From the NCBI RefSeq assembly GCF_000295095.1, contig NZ_JH806634.1:32082-68580 (forward strand): a DNA stretch of 36,499 bases, written 5' to 3'. The DNA is from Actinomyces timonensis DSM 23838 (GTDB lineage Bacteria > Actinomycetota > Actinomycetes > Actinomycetales > Actinomycetaceae). Positions 25,201 to 31,803 of this stretch are shown here, one piece after another (the first letter of the stretch is position 1; each line of letters starts with the position of its first letter). The notes beneath the pieces were generated by a model. It did no database searches. It was not told the origin of the DNA and saw only the letters and a program-made list of their open reading frames with translations. Position numbers and translations under genes: made by a program.

Positions 25201-25503
25201 TCGCAGGTCGGCGGGACCGAGAAGATCCTCGCCCAGACCGCGCTCCCGGGCCGCTGGGCCGCGGGCACGAAGATCAACGTGAGGACCTCGGCCATCGGCA
25301 ACGGGACCACATCGCTGGACGCCACCGTGTGGCTCGACGGCGAGCAGGAGCCCGCCGCGCCCACCCTGACCGCCACGGATGCCACCGAGCAGATCCAGGG
25401 GGCCGGCTCAGTGCTCATGTCGGCCTACCTCTCCGGCTCGGCGACCTCCCTGAACAACAAGCTCCTGGTCTCGGAGTTCCAGGCCCGCTCGATCGAGCAG
25501 TGA
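22246..25503 (+). CDS. Large secreted beta-propeller, LamG and PKD domain protein
   Basis: 1085 residues from GTG 22246 (GGAG eight bases upstream); a TTG 11 codons earlier lacks a site. Signal peptide to about residue 38 (PAAAAPAAAA). Residues ~45-460 are a propeller-like region homologous to the protein at 9098: VQINGVVWDQLIVGDVVYVV, GRTLYVGGDFNKVNG, GNTVYAGGAFKHVNG. It carries the same motif, C323-H324-G-D ... H342-x-H344-x-C346. Then an FnIII-like domain (~477-562), a LamG/concanavalin-like domain (~575-770, with LWTFNEPTGTTFKD and DGQWHHVVATLGPAGQVLYI), a PKD domain (~787-867, with YEWDFGDG) and a ~210-residue beta-rich C-terminal domain unlike any I can name. LamG and PKD domains commonly bind carbohydrate or protein outside the cell. 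No anchor is visible. A lipoprotein follows after a hairpin. Function unknown; a role on the surface glycan is inferred. Confidence 0.9.
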   Translation: MSAHRSLRVLATLAACVPLTLAFLPAAAAPAAAAEADASGRPQANYTADPLPTVQINGVVWDQLIVGDVVYVVGSFSQARPYGAPAGSQETPRANMLAYRLSTGELIDGFAPELNNAGRTLALSEDGRTLYVGGDFNKVNGEWHSGMAAFDISASTGTLISSFHPQFQTTVRAIGVRGNTVYAGGAFKHVNGVKRLKAAAVSASTGETLSWDPQADGPNSQVWSLQVSPDGSKVALGGSFTTLGGSSNPGYGLALVSASDGTVLSTPVNSEVRNGGVYGAITDLKTDGTSLYGTGYSYSVRNANLEGSFKADWDGNMTWVEPCHGDSYAIYPTSDQVYIASHTHSCETIGGFADTRYKDDNGATQLRQYRLTSFTNSGDVTVSKKGTNGYKDWSGFTSPAIVDWFPDLSAGTYTGMGQGAWDVTGNDQYIVAGGEFIFVDGKPQQGLTRFPKRGATKSHAPEGKAADLAASISTPADGAVDVAFAPTWDRDDSALTYSLYRDGAATPTSTLTASDRFWSRESRKTLRDNRAPAGEHTYTLVVSDAGGNTLASDPMSITVAKGPDLDDLDAGAADLGAKHLWTFNEPTGTTFKDVLGGGDMTGTSGVTPGQDGSRAGSKAVGIGGSATAVSSASDGPVQTFSMETWFRTTSTKGGAILGYEDSNANRDRMIYMDSDGVLRFGVYPRPTKVVESQPGLNDGQWHHVVATLGPAGQVLYIDGKAVATDPSVTSAQSFSGTWRLGVSRLNGWPGATGDTPGVLDATVDSTAIYHTQLSADQVRQRLGQAANVAPQPVLRQQVAGMTVSVDATGSVDPDGTIESYEWDFGDGATGTGATTTHTYAEARDYTLTLTVTDNAGARKSVSQPITVSDVPQGEGIIAQASFKKSQEKGWPDASVGGAWKLSSPSRFSAADGVGAIALNKAAWTSTAMLPKVSSESTRVSSSFTLTEAPTGGGVYASFFPRSTASGSYGAKIQVKSTGEVFVFLTSQVGGTEKILAQTALPGRWAAGTKINVRTSAIGNGTTSLDATVWLDGEQEPAAPTLTATDATEQIQGAGSVLMSAYLSGSATSLNNKLLVSEFQARSIEQ

Positions 25504-25547
25504 TGAGCCGCCCGAGCTCTCGCCCACCCCACCACCAGTGACGCCCT

Positions 25548-25583
25548 GGCCGGCGGCGGCTGATCCCCCAGCCGCCGCCGGCC
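25548..25583 (+). terminator. Intercistronic hairpin between propeller 2 and its lipoprotein
   Basis: A perfect 14-base stem, GGCCGGCGGCGGCT (25548-25561) with its complement (25570-25583), and an eight-base loop GATCCCCC. It lies between the propeller stop and the lipoprotein start, so it may attenuate rather than fully end transcription. Confidence 0.7.
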
Positions 25584-25624
25584 CAGGCGCTCCCAGACAC
25601 CCCATCGATCCCACGGAAGGCACC

Positions 25625-26296
25625 ATGTCACCTCAGGGAAGAACCCGGATCCTGCGGGCCTCGGCCCTCCTCCTGTCGGCGGCGATCCTCACCGGCTGCT
25701 CGAACGACTCCTCCTCGAGCAGTGCCGCGGCCACTGAGTCCGTGCCGCCGGTCACCACCACCGAGACGGCCGGCGCCACCGCGGAGCCGACGCCGGTGGC
25801 CCCCGCCTCAACCGGGCAGGCCTCCGACGGCTCCTCACCCGATGGGCAGTCCGCCGACCCCCAGGGCCTCCAGCCCGGCCAGGCCGGCTACACCGGGGCA
25901 TCTGCCCCCGCCGTCGCCCTCAACGAGTCCTCCACCTCGGGCGACGCGACGGTCGCCATCACCTCGCTCGACGCCGTCGACGTCTCCGGCGACGCCCTCG
26001 CCCCCGGGGAGATCGGCGGTGCCGCCCTCCAGGTCAACCTCTCCGTCACCGCTGGCGGCCAGGACGTCGACCTGTCCGGCGCGCTCGCCACGCTCACCTA
26101 CGGCCCGGACGCCACCCCGGCCGCCCCGCTCAGCGCGGCCGAGGGGACCGAGTTGCCCGCCAGCGTCTCCGCCGGTCAGACCACCACCGGATCCTTCCGC
26201 TTCTCCGTGCCCGCCGACGCCCGCGACCAGGTGACCGTGTCCGTCACCGTCGTCCCGGGGCAGCCCGCCGTCGTCTTCCAGGGCTCGGCCTCCTGA
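25625..26296 (+). CDS. Lipoprotein with C-terminal beta-sandwich-like domain (propeller partner 2)
   Basis: 223 residues from ATG 25625 with GGAAGG seven bases upstream. Signal peptide and lipobox LTGC (Cys ~25), then a Ser/Thr/Pro/Gly-rich linker to about residue 105. The C-terminal domain has strands ATVAITSLDAVDVSGDALAP, GGAALQVNLSVTAGGQDVDL, SGALATLTYGPDATPAAPLS and SVSAGQTTTGSFRFSVPA, ending VVFQGSAS. It aligns by eye with the lipoprotein at 10651, sharing the order of a tolerance-for-change strand, a V-A/L-T-Y-G-x-D strand and a V-x-x-G-Q-T loop, so they are paralogues. It should be anchored on the outer membrane face. It follows the second propeller gene by 121 bases, as its paralogue follows the first. 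Confidence 0.85.
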   Translation: MSPQGRTRILRASALLLSAAILTGCSNDSSSSSAAATESVPPVTTTETAGATAEPTPVAPASTGQASDGSSPDGQSADPQGLQPGQAGYTGASAPAVALNESSTSGDATVAITSLDAVDVSGDALAPGEIGGAALQVNLSVTAGGQDVDLSGALATLTYGPDATPAAPLSAAEGTELPASVSAGQTTTGSFRFSVPADARDQVTVSVTVVPGQPAVVFQGSAS

Positions 26297-26300
26297 GCGC

Positions 26301-26340
26301 CCACCCCGCCTGACCCGCGCCCCTGCGCGGGCGGGGGTGG
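26301..26340 (+). terminator. Hairpin terminator after lipoprotein 2
   Basis: Inner stem CCCGCGC/GCGCGGG (26314-26320, 26325-26331) with loop CCCT, extended by outer arms CCACCCCG (26301) and CGGGGGTGG (to 26340) with a small bulge, starting four bases after the stop. Confidence 0.75.
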
Positions 26341-26403
26341 CGCGTAGTAGCCTCATGACGCCCCTGTCGGGGCGGAGTCGCGAGGAAAGAGGAGGGCACG
26401 ATC

Positions 26404-27864
26404 ATGCAGATGCTCCTGCTCGCTGCCATCGTCCTCCTGTCCTACCCGGTCATCGCGATGACCCTGTGGATGGTGCGGCGCAAGCCGATCGTCGGCGCGT
26501 ACCTCGTCGCGGGCTCGCTCGCCCTCATGGGCATCTGGATGACCGTCAACGTCGGCATCCCCATCCCGCCAGCAGCCGGCGTCTGCATCCTCGTCTGCCT
26601 GGCCCTCGCCTCCGACTTCTCCTGGCGACTGAGCAGCGGCGACATCCTCGTTGGCGCGGGCTTCGCCCTCGTAGCCCTCTCCCTGGTCGCCGGCGCCTCG
26701 ACCAACACGGTCCTGGGCGAGCTCGTCTTCGACGCCGTCCCCGCCTACCTCGCCGCGCGCATGCTCGTGGAGAGGATCGGCCTGAGGGACTTCGCCACGG
26801 CCATGGCAACGATGTGGCTCATCGCGGCCGCGCTCGGCTACGTCGAGGCGATCACCCGCATCAACCCCTTCGTGCTCATCGAGTTCCCCACCCGCGCCTA
26901 CGCCGACTGGGCGGACATCCAGATCCGCGCGGGCCTGCCCCGTATCGAGGGGGCCTTCGGCCACTCGATCGCCTTCGGCGTGTCCATGGCGGCGGGCATC
27001 CCGATGGTCGCCATCGCGCGCTGGCCCTCGTGGGCGAGGATCGCCGGGATGGTCGCGATCGTCGGCGTCACCCTGCCGTCCCTGTCCCGCGCGGGCATCA
27101 TCGGCGCCGTCATCGCCCTCATCCTGTCCCTGACGATCCTGCGCACCGACATCACCCCGTCCTGGCGCTCCGCCACCCTCATCACATTGGGCGCTGGGAT
27201 ATTCGTCGTCGCCCCCGTGCTGCTGCGCGTCTTCGCCAAGGCTGGCGACGAGCAGTCCGGCAGCGCCGCCTACCGGGGCCAGCTGCTCATCCTCCTCAAG
27301 CGCCTCGTCCTCATCGGCGCCTCGCCAGCGCGCACCGTCCGCAACGGCACGGTGTACTGGGAGGGCTTCCGCTCCATCGACGACCAGGTCCTCCTCGCCG
27401 CGCTCCGCTACGGCTGGGCGCCCGTCATCCCCTTCATCATCGGCGCGCTCTACATCGCGCTGCGGGTGCTGGGCGGGCGCGCCAACGCCCCCCAGGTGGC
27501 TATCGCCGCCATGATCCCGGCCTTCGTGTCCGTCGCCTTCATCACCCAGCTCTCCACCGTCGTGTGGGTGGTCGTCGGGGCGAGCGTCGCCGCCAGCGCC
27601 GCCGAGCGCGAGGGCAGGCCCGACGACGCCGGGCTGCCGCGGGAGCGCTGGGACCCTGGGCTGAGGGACGACGGCGAGCAGGCTGAGGACGATGGCGCCG
27701 AGCCTGGCGCGCTCCTCGCTGACGGTGGGGGACCGGCGGGGGCTCCTGACGCATCCGATGAGGAGCTGGAGCCCGTCGCCGCCCTGCCCTCTCCCGACCC
27801 GGCCGCCCTCCCGGTCATCTCGTCGGCCGACCTCGCCCGCTTCCGCCTCCCGCCGCGCTCGTAG
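26404..27864 (+). CDS. O-antigen ligase/Wzy-like polytopic membrane protein
   Basis: 486 residues, with ten to twelve hydrophobic segments to about residue 395 and then a Pro/Glu/Asp/Ala-rich ~90-residue cytosolic tail. GHSIAFGVSMAAGIPMVAIA followed by LPSLSRAGIIGAVIALILSL matches the conserved core of the O-antigen ligase (Wzy_C) family, where S-R-A/G-G begins a helix. VYWEGFRSIDDQVLLAALRY lies in a large external loop before the last helices, again as in the family. Such proteins polymerise lipid-linked repeat units (Wzy) or transfer finished glycan to an acceptor; sequence alone does not separate these. Nothing else in the window looks like Wzy, so polymerase is the likelier role. ATG 26404 has AGAGGAGGG upstream; a TAGCCT -10 candidate lies at 26348. 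Confidence 0.85.
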   Translation: MQMLLLAAIVLLSYPVIAMTLWMVRRKPIVGAYLVAGSLALMGIWMTVNVGIPIPPAAGVCILVCLALASDFSWRLSSGDILVGAGFALVALSLVAGASTNTVLGELVFDAVPAYLAARMLVERIGLRDFATAMATMWLIAAALGYVEAITRINPFVLIEFPTRAYADWADIQIRAGLPRIEGAFGHSIAFGVSMAAGIPMVAIARWPSWARIAGMVAIVGVTLPSLSRAGIIGAVIALILSLTILRTDITPSWRSATLITLGAGIFVVAPVLLRVFAKAGDEQSGSAAYRGQLLILLKRLVLIGASPARTVRNGTVYWEGFRSIDDQVLLAALRYGWAPVIPFIIGALYIALRVLGGRANAPQVAIAAMIPAFVSVAFITQLSTVVWVVVGASVAASAAEREGRPDDAGLPRERWDPGLRDDGEQAEDDGAEPGALLADGGGPAGAPDASDEELEPVAALPSPDPAALPVISSADLARFRLPPRS

Positions 27865-27923
27865 CCAGCGAGAACGTCCCCGCATCCTTCGCCAGCGAGC
27901 TCGGTCCTCATCCCCAGCGCCTC

Positions 27924-27929
27924 TAGACT
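27924..27929 (+). promoter_or_regulatory. -10 box placing the mfd start at or next to the transcript start
   Basis: TAGACT, then six bases (CGGCGC), then the GTG of mfd. No ribosome site precedes the GTG. Transcription from this box would begin at about the first base of the start codon, giving a leaderless mRNA, which is common in actinobacteria. The -35 element is weak. Confidence 0.5.
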
Positions 27930-27935
27930 CGGCGC

Positions 27936-30900
27936 GTGCGTCTCACCGCTGTCCTCCCCCCGCTCCTGGCCGACCCCACGATTGCCGAGCTCGTCCGCTC
28001 TGCGGCGTCGAGCAGGCGGGGTGAGAGCAGCGCCGTCGTCGCCCCCGGGGCGCGCCCCGCGATCCTCGCGGCCATGGCCATGGGGGAGCGCGGCGTCGCC
28101 CGTGCCGTGGGGGCGGCTTCCGGCGCCGACGCTGCCGCGGGCGATGCTGGCGCTGCCGCGGGCGGAGGCGCGCCACTGCTCGCCGTCACTGCCACCGGGC
28201 GCCAGGCCGAGGAGCTCGCCGCGGCCCTGACCTGCTACCTGCCACCCAGCGATATCGCGGTCTTCCCCGCCTGGGAGACCCTTCCCCACGAGCGCCTCTC
28301 CCCGCGGGCCGACACCGTCGCCACCAGGCTCTCGGTCATGCGCCGCCTCGCCCACCCCGAGGCCGACGACGACGCGCGCGGCCCCATCCGCGTCCTCATC
28401 GTCCCCATCCGCGCCTTGCTGGCGCCGGTCATCGACGGTCTGGGCGAGATCGAGCCCATCCGACTCGCCCCCGGCCCCAGCGAGGGGCTGGAGGCCATCG
28501 CCGCCCGCCTGGCCGACGCCGCCTACACGCGGGTGGACATGGTGGAGTCGCGCGGCGAGTTCGCCGTGCGCGGCGGCATCCTCGATGTCTTCCCTCCCAC
28601 CGCGTCGCGCCCCGTGCGAGTCGACTTCTTCGGCGACGACATCGAGTCCGTCTCCTCCTTCGCCGTCGCCGACCAGCGCACCGTGGAGGAGCTGGACGGC
28701 GCCACCCTCCACCCCTGCCGCGAGCTGCTCCTCACCGACGCCGTGCGCGAGCGCGCCGCGGCCCTGGCCGGCGCGATCCCCGGCGCGGCCGACATGCTCG
28801 GCAAGATCGCCGAGGGCATCCCCGTCGAGGGCATGGAGTCCCTCGCCCCCGTCCTCGTCCCCCGCATGGTGCCGCTGCTCGACCTCGTGGGGGACAGGCT
28901 CGTCGTCGCCCTGGAGCCCGAGCGCATCCGCAAGCGCGCCGAGGACCTCGTGGCCACCACCGCCGAGTTCCTCGCCGCCGCCTGGACCTCCGCCGCCTCC
29001 GGGGGCACCGTCCCCGTGGACCTGTCCGCCGCCGCCTTCGCGAGCCTCGGCGAGGCGCGGGCGCTGGCCCTCACCACCAACCTCGGCTGGTGGTCCCTCA
29101 CCTCTCTCGCCGCCTCCCCGGACGTCACCGCGCTGGCGCTGCGCGACCCCGCCGGCTACCGGGGGCGCCTCGACGAGGCCGTGGGGGACCTCGGCCGCAT
29201 GGCCCGCGAGGGCTGGAGCGTCGTCGTCGCCACCGACGGGCCCGGGCCCGGCCGCCGCATGGCCCAGCTCCTCGCCGACGGCGACGTCCCCGCCCGCATC
29301 GTCACCCAGCTCGACGAGCCCGCCGACCTCGGCTGGTCGGACACCGGCGGCGCCCCCCAGGGCGACGGCGTCGTGCGCATCACCCAGGCCTCCGCCGGCC
29401 ACGGCTTCATCGCCGAGGGGCAGCGCCTCGCCCTCATCGCCGAGTCCGACCTCACCGGCCGCGCCTCCACCGGCCCGCGCGGCGCCAAGGCCCTGCCCGC
29501 CCGCCGCTCCCGGAAGTCCGTCGACCCCCTCTCCCTCCACCCCGGCGACCTCGTCGTCCACGCCCAGCACGGCGTCGGGCGCTTCATCGAGCTGCGGCGC
29601 CGCGCCGTCGGCACGGGCAAGAGCGCCGCCACCCGCGAGTACCTCGTCATCGAGTACGCCCCCTCCAAGCGCGGCCAGCCCGGCGACCGCCTCATGGTCC
29701 CCACCGACTCCCTCGACCAGGTCACCAAGTACGTCGGCGGGGACGCGCCCGCCCTGAACAAGATGGGCGGCGCCGACTGGGCCAAGACGAAGTCCAAGGC
29801 GCGCAAGGCCGTCCGCGAGATCGCCGGCGAGCTCGTGCGCCTCTACGCCGCCCGCGCGGCCGCCGCGGGCCACGCCTTCGGGCCCGACACCCCCTGGCAG
29901 GCCGAGCTCGAGGAGGCCTTCCCCTACACCGAGACCCCCGACCAGCTCTCCACCATCGACGACGTCAAGGCCGATATGGAGAAGCCCCAGCCCATGGACC
30001 GCCTCATCATGGGCGACGTCGGCTACGGCAAGACCGAGGTCGCCGTGCGCGCCGCCTTCAAGGCCGTTGCCGACGGCAAGCAGGTCGCCGTCCTCGCCCC
30101 CACGACCCTGCTGGTCAGCCAGCACGCCGAGACCTTCACCGAGCGCTACGCCGGGTTCCCCGTGCGCGTCGCCCAGCTCTCCCGCTTCCAGTCCGAGGCC
30201 GAGTCCGCCGAGGTCCTGGCCGGGCTCGCCGACGGCAGTATCGACGTCGTCGTCGGAACCCACCGCCTCATCACCGGGCAGGTGCGCTTCAAGGACCTCG
30301 GCCTGCTCATCATCGACGAGGAGCAGCGCTTCGGCGTCGAGCACAAGGAGGCCCTCAAGGCCCTGCGCACCGACGTCGACGTCCTGGCCATGTCCGCCAC
30401 CCCGATCCCCCGCACCCTCGAGATGGCCGTGACCGGCATCCGCGAGATGTCCACCCTGGCCACCCCGCCCGAGGACCGCCACCCCATCCTCACCTACGTG
30501 GGCGCCTGGGAGACCAAGCAGGTCGGCGCCGCCATCCGCCGCGAGCTCCTGCGCGACGGGCAGGTCTTCCTCGTCCACAACCGCGTCTCCGACATCGACC
30601 GCGTCGCCGCCCAGATCACCGAGCTCGTCCCCGAGGCGCGCGTGGCCACCGCCCACGGCCAGATGAGCGAGGCCCGGCTCGAGGCCGTCATCGACGACTT
30701 CTGGCACAAGGAGATCGACGTCCTCGTGTGCACGACGATCGTCGAGACCGGCCTCGACGTCTCCAACGCCAACACCCTCATCGTCGACCGCGCCGACCGC
30801 TTCGGCCTGTCCCAGCTCCACCAGCTGCGCGGGCGCGTGGGGCGCGGGCGCGAGCGCGCCTACGCCTACTTCCTCTACCCCGCGGACAAGCCGCTCACCG

Positions 30901-31646
30901 AGACCGCGCTGGAGCGGCTGCGCACCATCGCCACCAACACCGACCTCGGCGCCGGGATGCAGGTGGCCATGAAGGACCTGGAGATCCGGGGCGCCGGGAA
31001 CCTGCTGGGAGGCGAGCAGTCCGGGCATATCGCCGGGGTCGGCTTCGACCTCTACGTGCGCATGGTCTCCGACGCCGTGGCCGCCTACAAGCGCTCCCTC
31101 AAACTGGGGGAGGGCTCCGGGGGCGCCGACGACGGCGAGGACGAGGCTGAGCTGCGCATCGAGCTGCCCGTGGACGCCACCATCCCCGAGGACTATGTGC
31201 CCCACGAGCGCCTGCGCCTGGAGGCCTACACGAAGTTCGCCGCCGCCCGCAGTGACGAGCAGGTGGCCGACGTGCTCGACGAGCTCGCCGACCGCTACGG
31301 GCCCGTGCCCGACCCGGTGGCGCGCCTGGCCGCGCTGGCCCGGCTGCGCGCGCTCGCGGCCCGCCTCGGCGTGCGCGAGATCGTCGCCCAGGGCAAGTCG
31401 ATCCGCTTCGCGCCCGTCGAGCTGCCCGAGTCCGGCCGGATGCGGCTCACCCGCCTCTACCCGGGCACGACGATCAAGCCGGCCACCCGCACCATCGTCG
31501 TGCCCGCGCCCGGGGCGGCGCGCATGGGCGGCGGGCCGATCGAGGGCGAGGCCCTCCTGCGCTGGGCGGAGGTGCTGCTGCGCGCCGTCGTCGCCGGAGA
31601 CGCCGACTACGAGGCCGAGGCCACCGCCTACCGCCGTCGCCGCTGA
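27936..31646 (+). CDS. mfd: Transcription-repair coupling factor
   Basis: 1236 residues, full length for Mfd. It removes RNA polymerase stalled at DNA damage and recruits UvrA. The N-terminal UvrB-like domain is residues ~1-350 (ATGRQAEELAAAL, FPAWETLPHERLSPRADTVA, RGGILDVFPPTASRPVRVDF). The RNA-polymerase-interacting CarD-like domain is near 534 (HPGDLVVHAQHGVGRFIELR). The RecG-like translocase has Walker A GDVGYGKTEV near 690, the DEEQ box IDEEQRFGVEHKEALKAL near 794, motif III MSATPIPRTLEM near 820 and motif VI HQLRGRVGRGRERAYAYFLY near 965. The C-terminal TRCF domain (DYVPHERLRLEAYTKFA) follows. The start is GTG 27936; no ribosome site, see the -10 box at 27924. It is a lone gene, and mazG, often next to mfd in actinobacteria, is not here. 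Confidence 0.97.
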   Translation: MRLTAVLPPLLADPTIAELVRSAASSRRGESSAVVAPGARPAILAAMAMGERGVARAVGAASGADAAAGDAGAAAGGGAPLLAVTATGRQAEELAAALTCYLPPSDIAVFPAWETLPHERLSPRADTVATRLSVMRRLAHPEADDDARGPIRVLIVPIRALLAPVIDGLGEIEPIRLAPGPSEGLEAIAARLADAAYTRVDMVESRGEFAVRGGILDVFPPTASRPVRVDFFGDDIESVSSFAVADQRTVEELDGATLHPCRELLLTDAVRERAAALAGAIPGAADMLGKIAEGIPVEGMESLAPVLVPRMVPLLDLVGDRLVVALEPERIRKRAEDLVATTAEFLAAAWTSAASGGTVPVDLSAAAFASLGEARALALTTNLGWWSLTSLAASPDVTALALRDPAGYRGRLDEAVGDLGRMAREGWSVVVATDGPGPGRRMAQLLADGDVPARIVTQLDEPADLGWSDTGGAPQGDGVVRITQASAGHGFIAEGQRLALIAESDLTGRASTGPRGAKALPARRSRKSVDPLSLHPGDLVVHAQHGVGRFIELRRRAVGTGKSAATREYLVIEYAPSKRGQPGDRLMVPTDSLDQVTKYVGGDAPALNKMGGADWAKTKSKARKAVREIAGELVRLYAARAAAAGHAFGPDTPWQAELEEAFPYTETPDQLSTIDDVKADMEKPQPMDRLIMGDVGYGKTEVAVRAAFKAVADGKQVAVLAPTTLLVSQHAETFTERYAGFPVRVAQLSRFQSEAESAEVLAGLADGSIDVVVGTHRLITGQVRFKDLGLLIIDEEQRFGVEHKEALKALRTDVDVLAMSATPIPRTLEMAVTGIREMSTLATPPEDRHPILTYVGAWETKQVGAAIRRELLRDGQVFLVHNRVSDIDRVAAQITELVPEARVATAHGQMSEARLEAVIDDFWHKEIDVLVCTTIVETGLDVSNANTLIVDRADRFGLSQLHQLRGRVGRGRERAYAYFLYPADKPLTETALERLRTIATNTDLGAGMQVAMKDLEIRGAGNLLGGEQSGHIAGVGFDLYVRMVSDAVAAYKRSLKLGEGSGGADDGEDEAELRIELPVDATIPEDYVPHERLRLEAYTKFAAARSDEQVADVLDELADRYGPVPDPVARLAALARLRALAARLGVREIVAQGKSIRFAPVELPESGRMRLTRLYPGTTIKPATRTIVVPAPGAARMGGGPIEGEALLRWAEVLLRAVVAGDADYEAEATAYRRRR

Positions 31647-31655
31647 CCGCTCCTT

Positions 31656-31687
31656 CCCACTTCATCGAGACCGGTCTCGGCGGTGGG
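31656..31687 (+). terminator. Terminator-like palindrome after mfd
   Basis: The perfect 14-base palindrome CGAGACCGGTCTCG (31666-31679) is framed by CCCAC (31656-31660) and GTGGG (31683-31687). It shares the GAGACCGG core with the repeats at 5803. Confidence 0.5.
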
Positions 31688-31690
31688 GCC

Positions 31691-31719
31691 TTGACCGTGG
31701 GGGCGGGGGTGCGTAGCCT
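31691..31719 (+). promoter_or_regulatory. Promoter of the MMPL transporter gene
   Basis: A -35 TTGACC (31691-31696), exactly 17 bases, and a -10 TAGCCT (31714-31719): the best-formed promoter in the window. The transcript should start near 31726, leaving a ~78-base leader. Confidence 0.65.
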
Positions 31720-31725
31720 GGAGAC

Positions 31726-31748
31726 AAAGAAAAGCGAACAGTTTCTTT
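31726..31748. promoter_or_regulatory. Putative operator: AT-rich inverted repeat at the transcript start
   Basis: Perfect arms AAAGAAA (31726-31732) and TTTCTTT (31742-31748) around nine bases, placed right at the expected transcript start of the MMPL gene. It stands out in this GC-rich DNA and looks like a TetR- or MarR-type site. A second repeat, GAACAG (31736-31741) and CTGTTC (31758-31763), overlaps it. No regulator gene is adjacent. Confidence 0.45.
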
Positions 31749-31803
31749 TGGACAACGCTGTTCCATCGCGCTCGAGTCGGCTCCTCGCCTCAAGGAGACT
31801 CAG

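Noticed and set aside
27450-31205. A 1251-residue open frame on the minus strand opposite mfd
   Set aside because: Antisense to mfd's conserved helicase motifs, with Gly/Asp/Leu/Val low-complexity sequence and no family motifs; a by-product of high GC.
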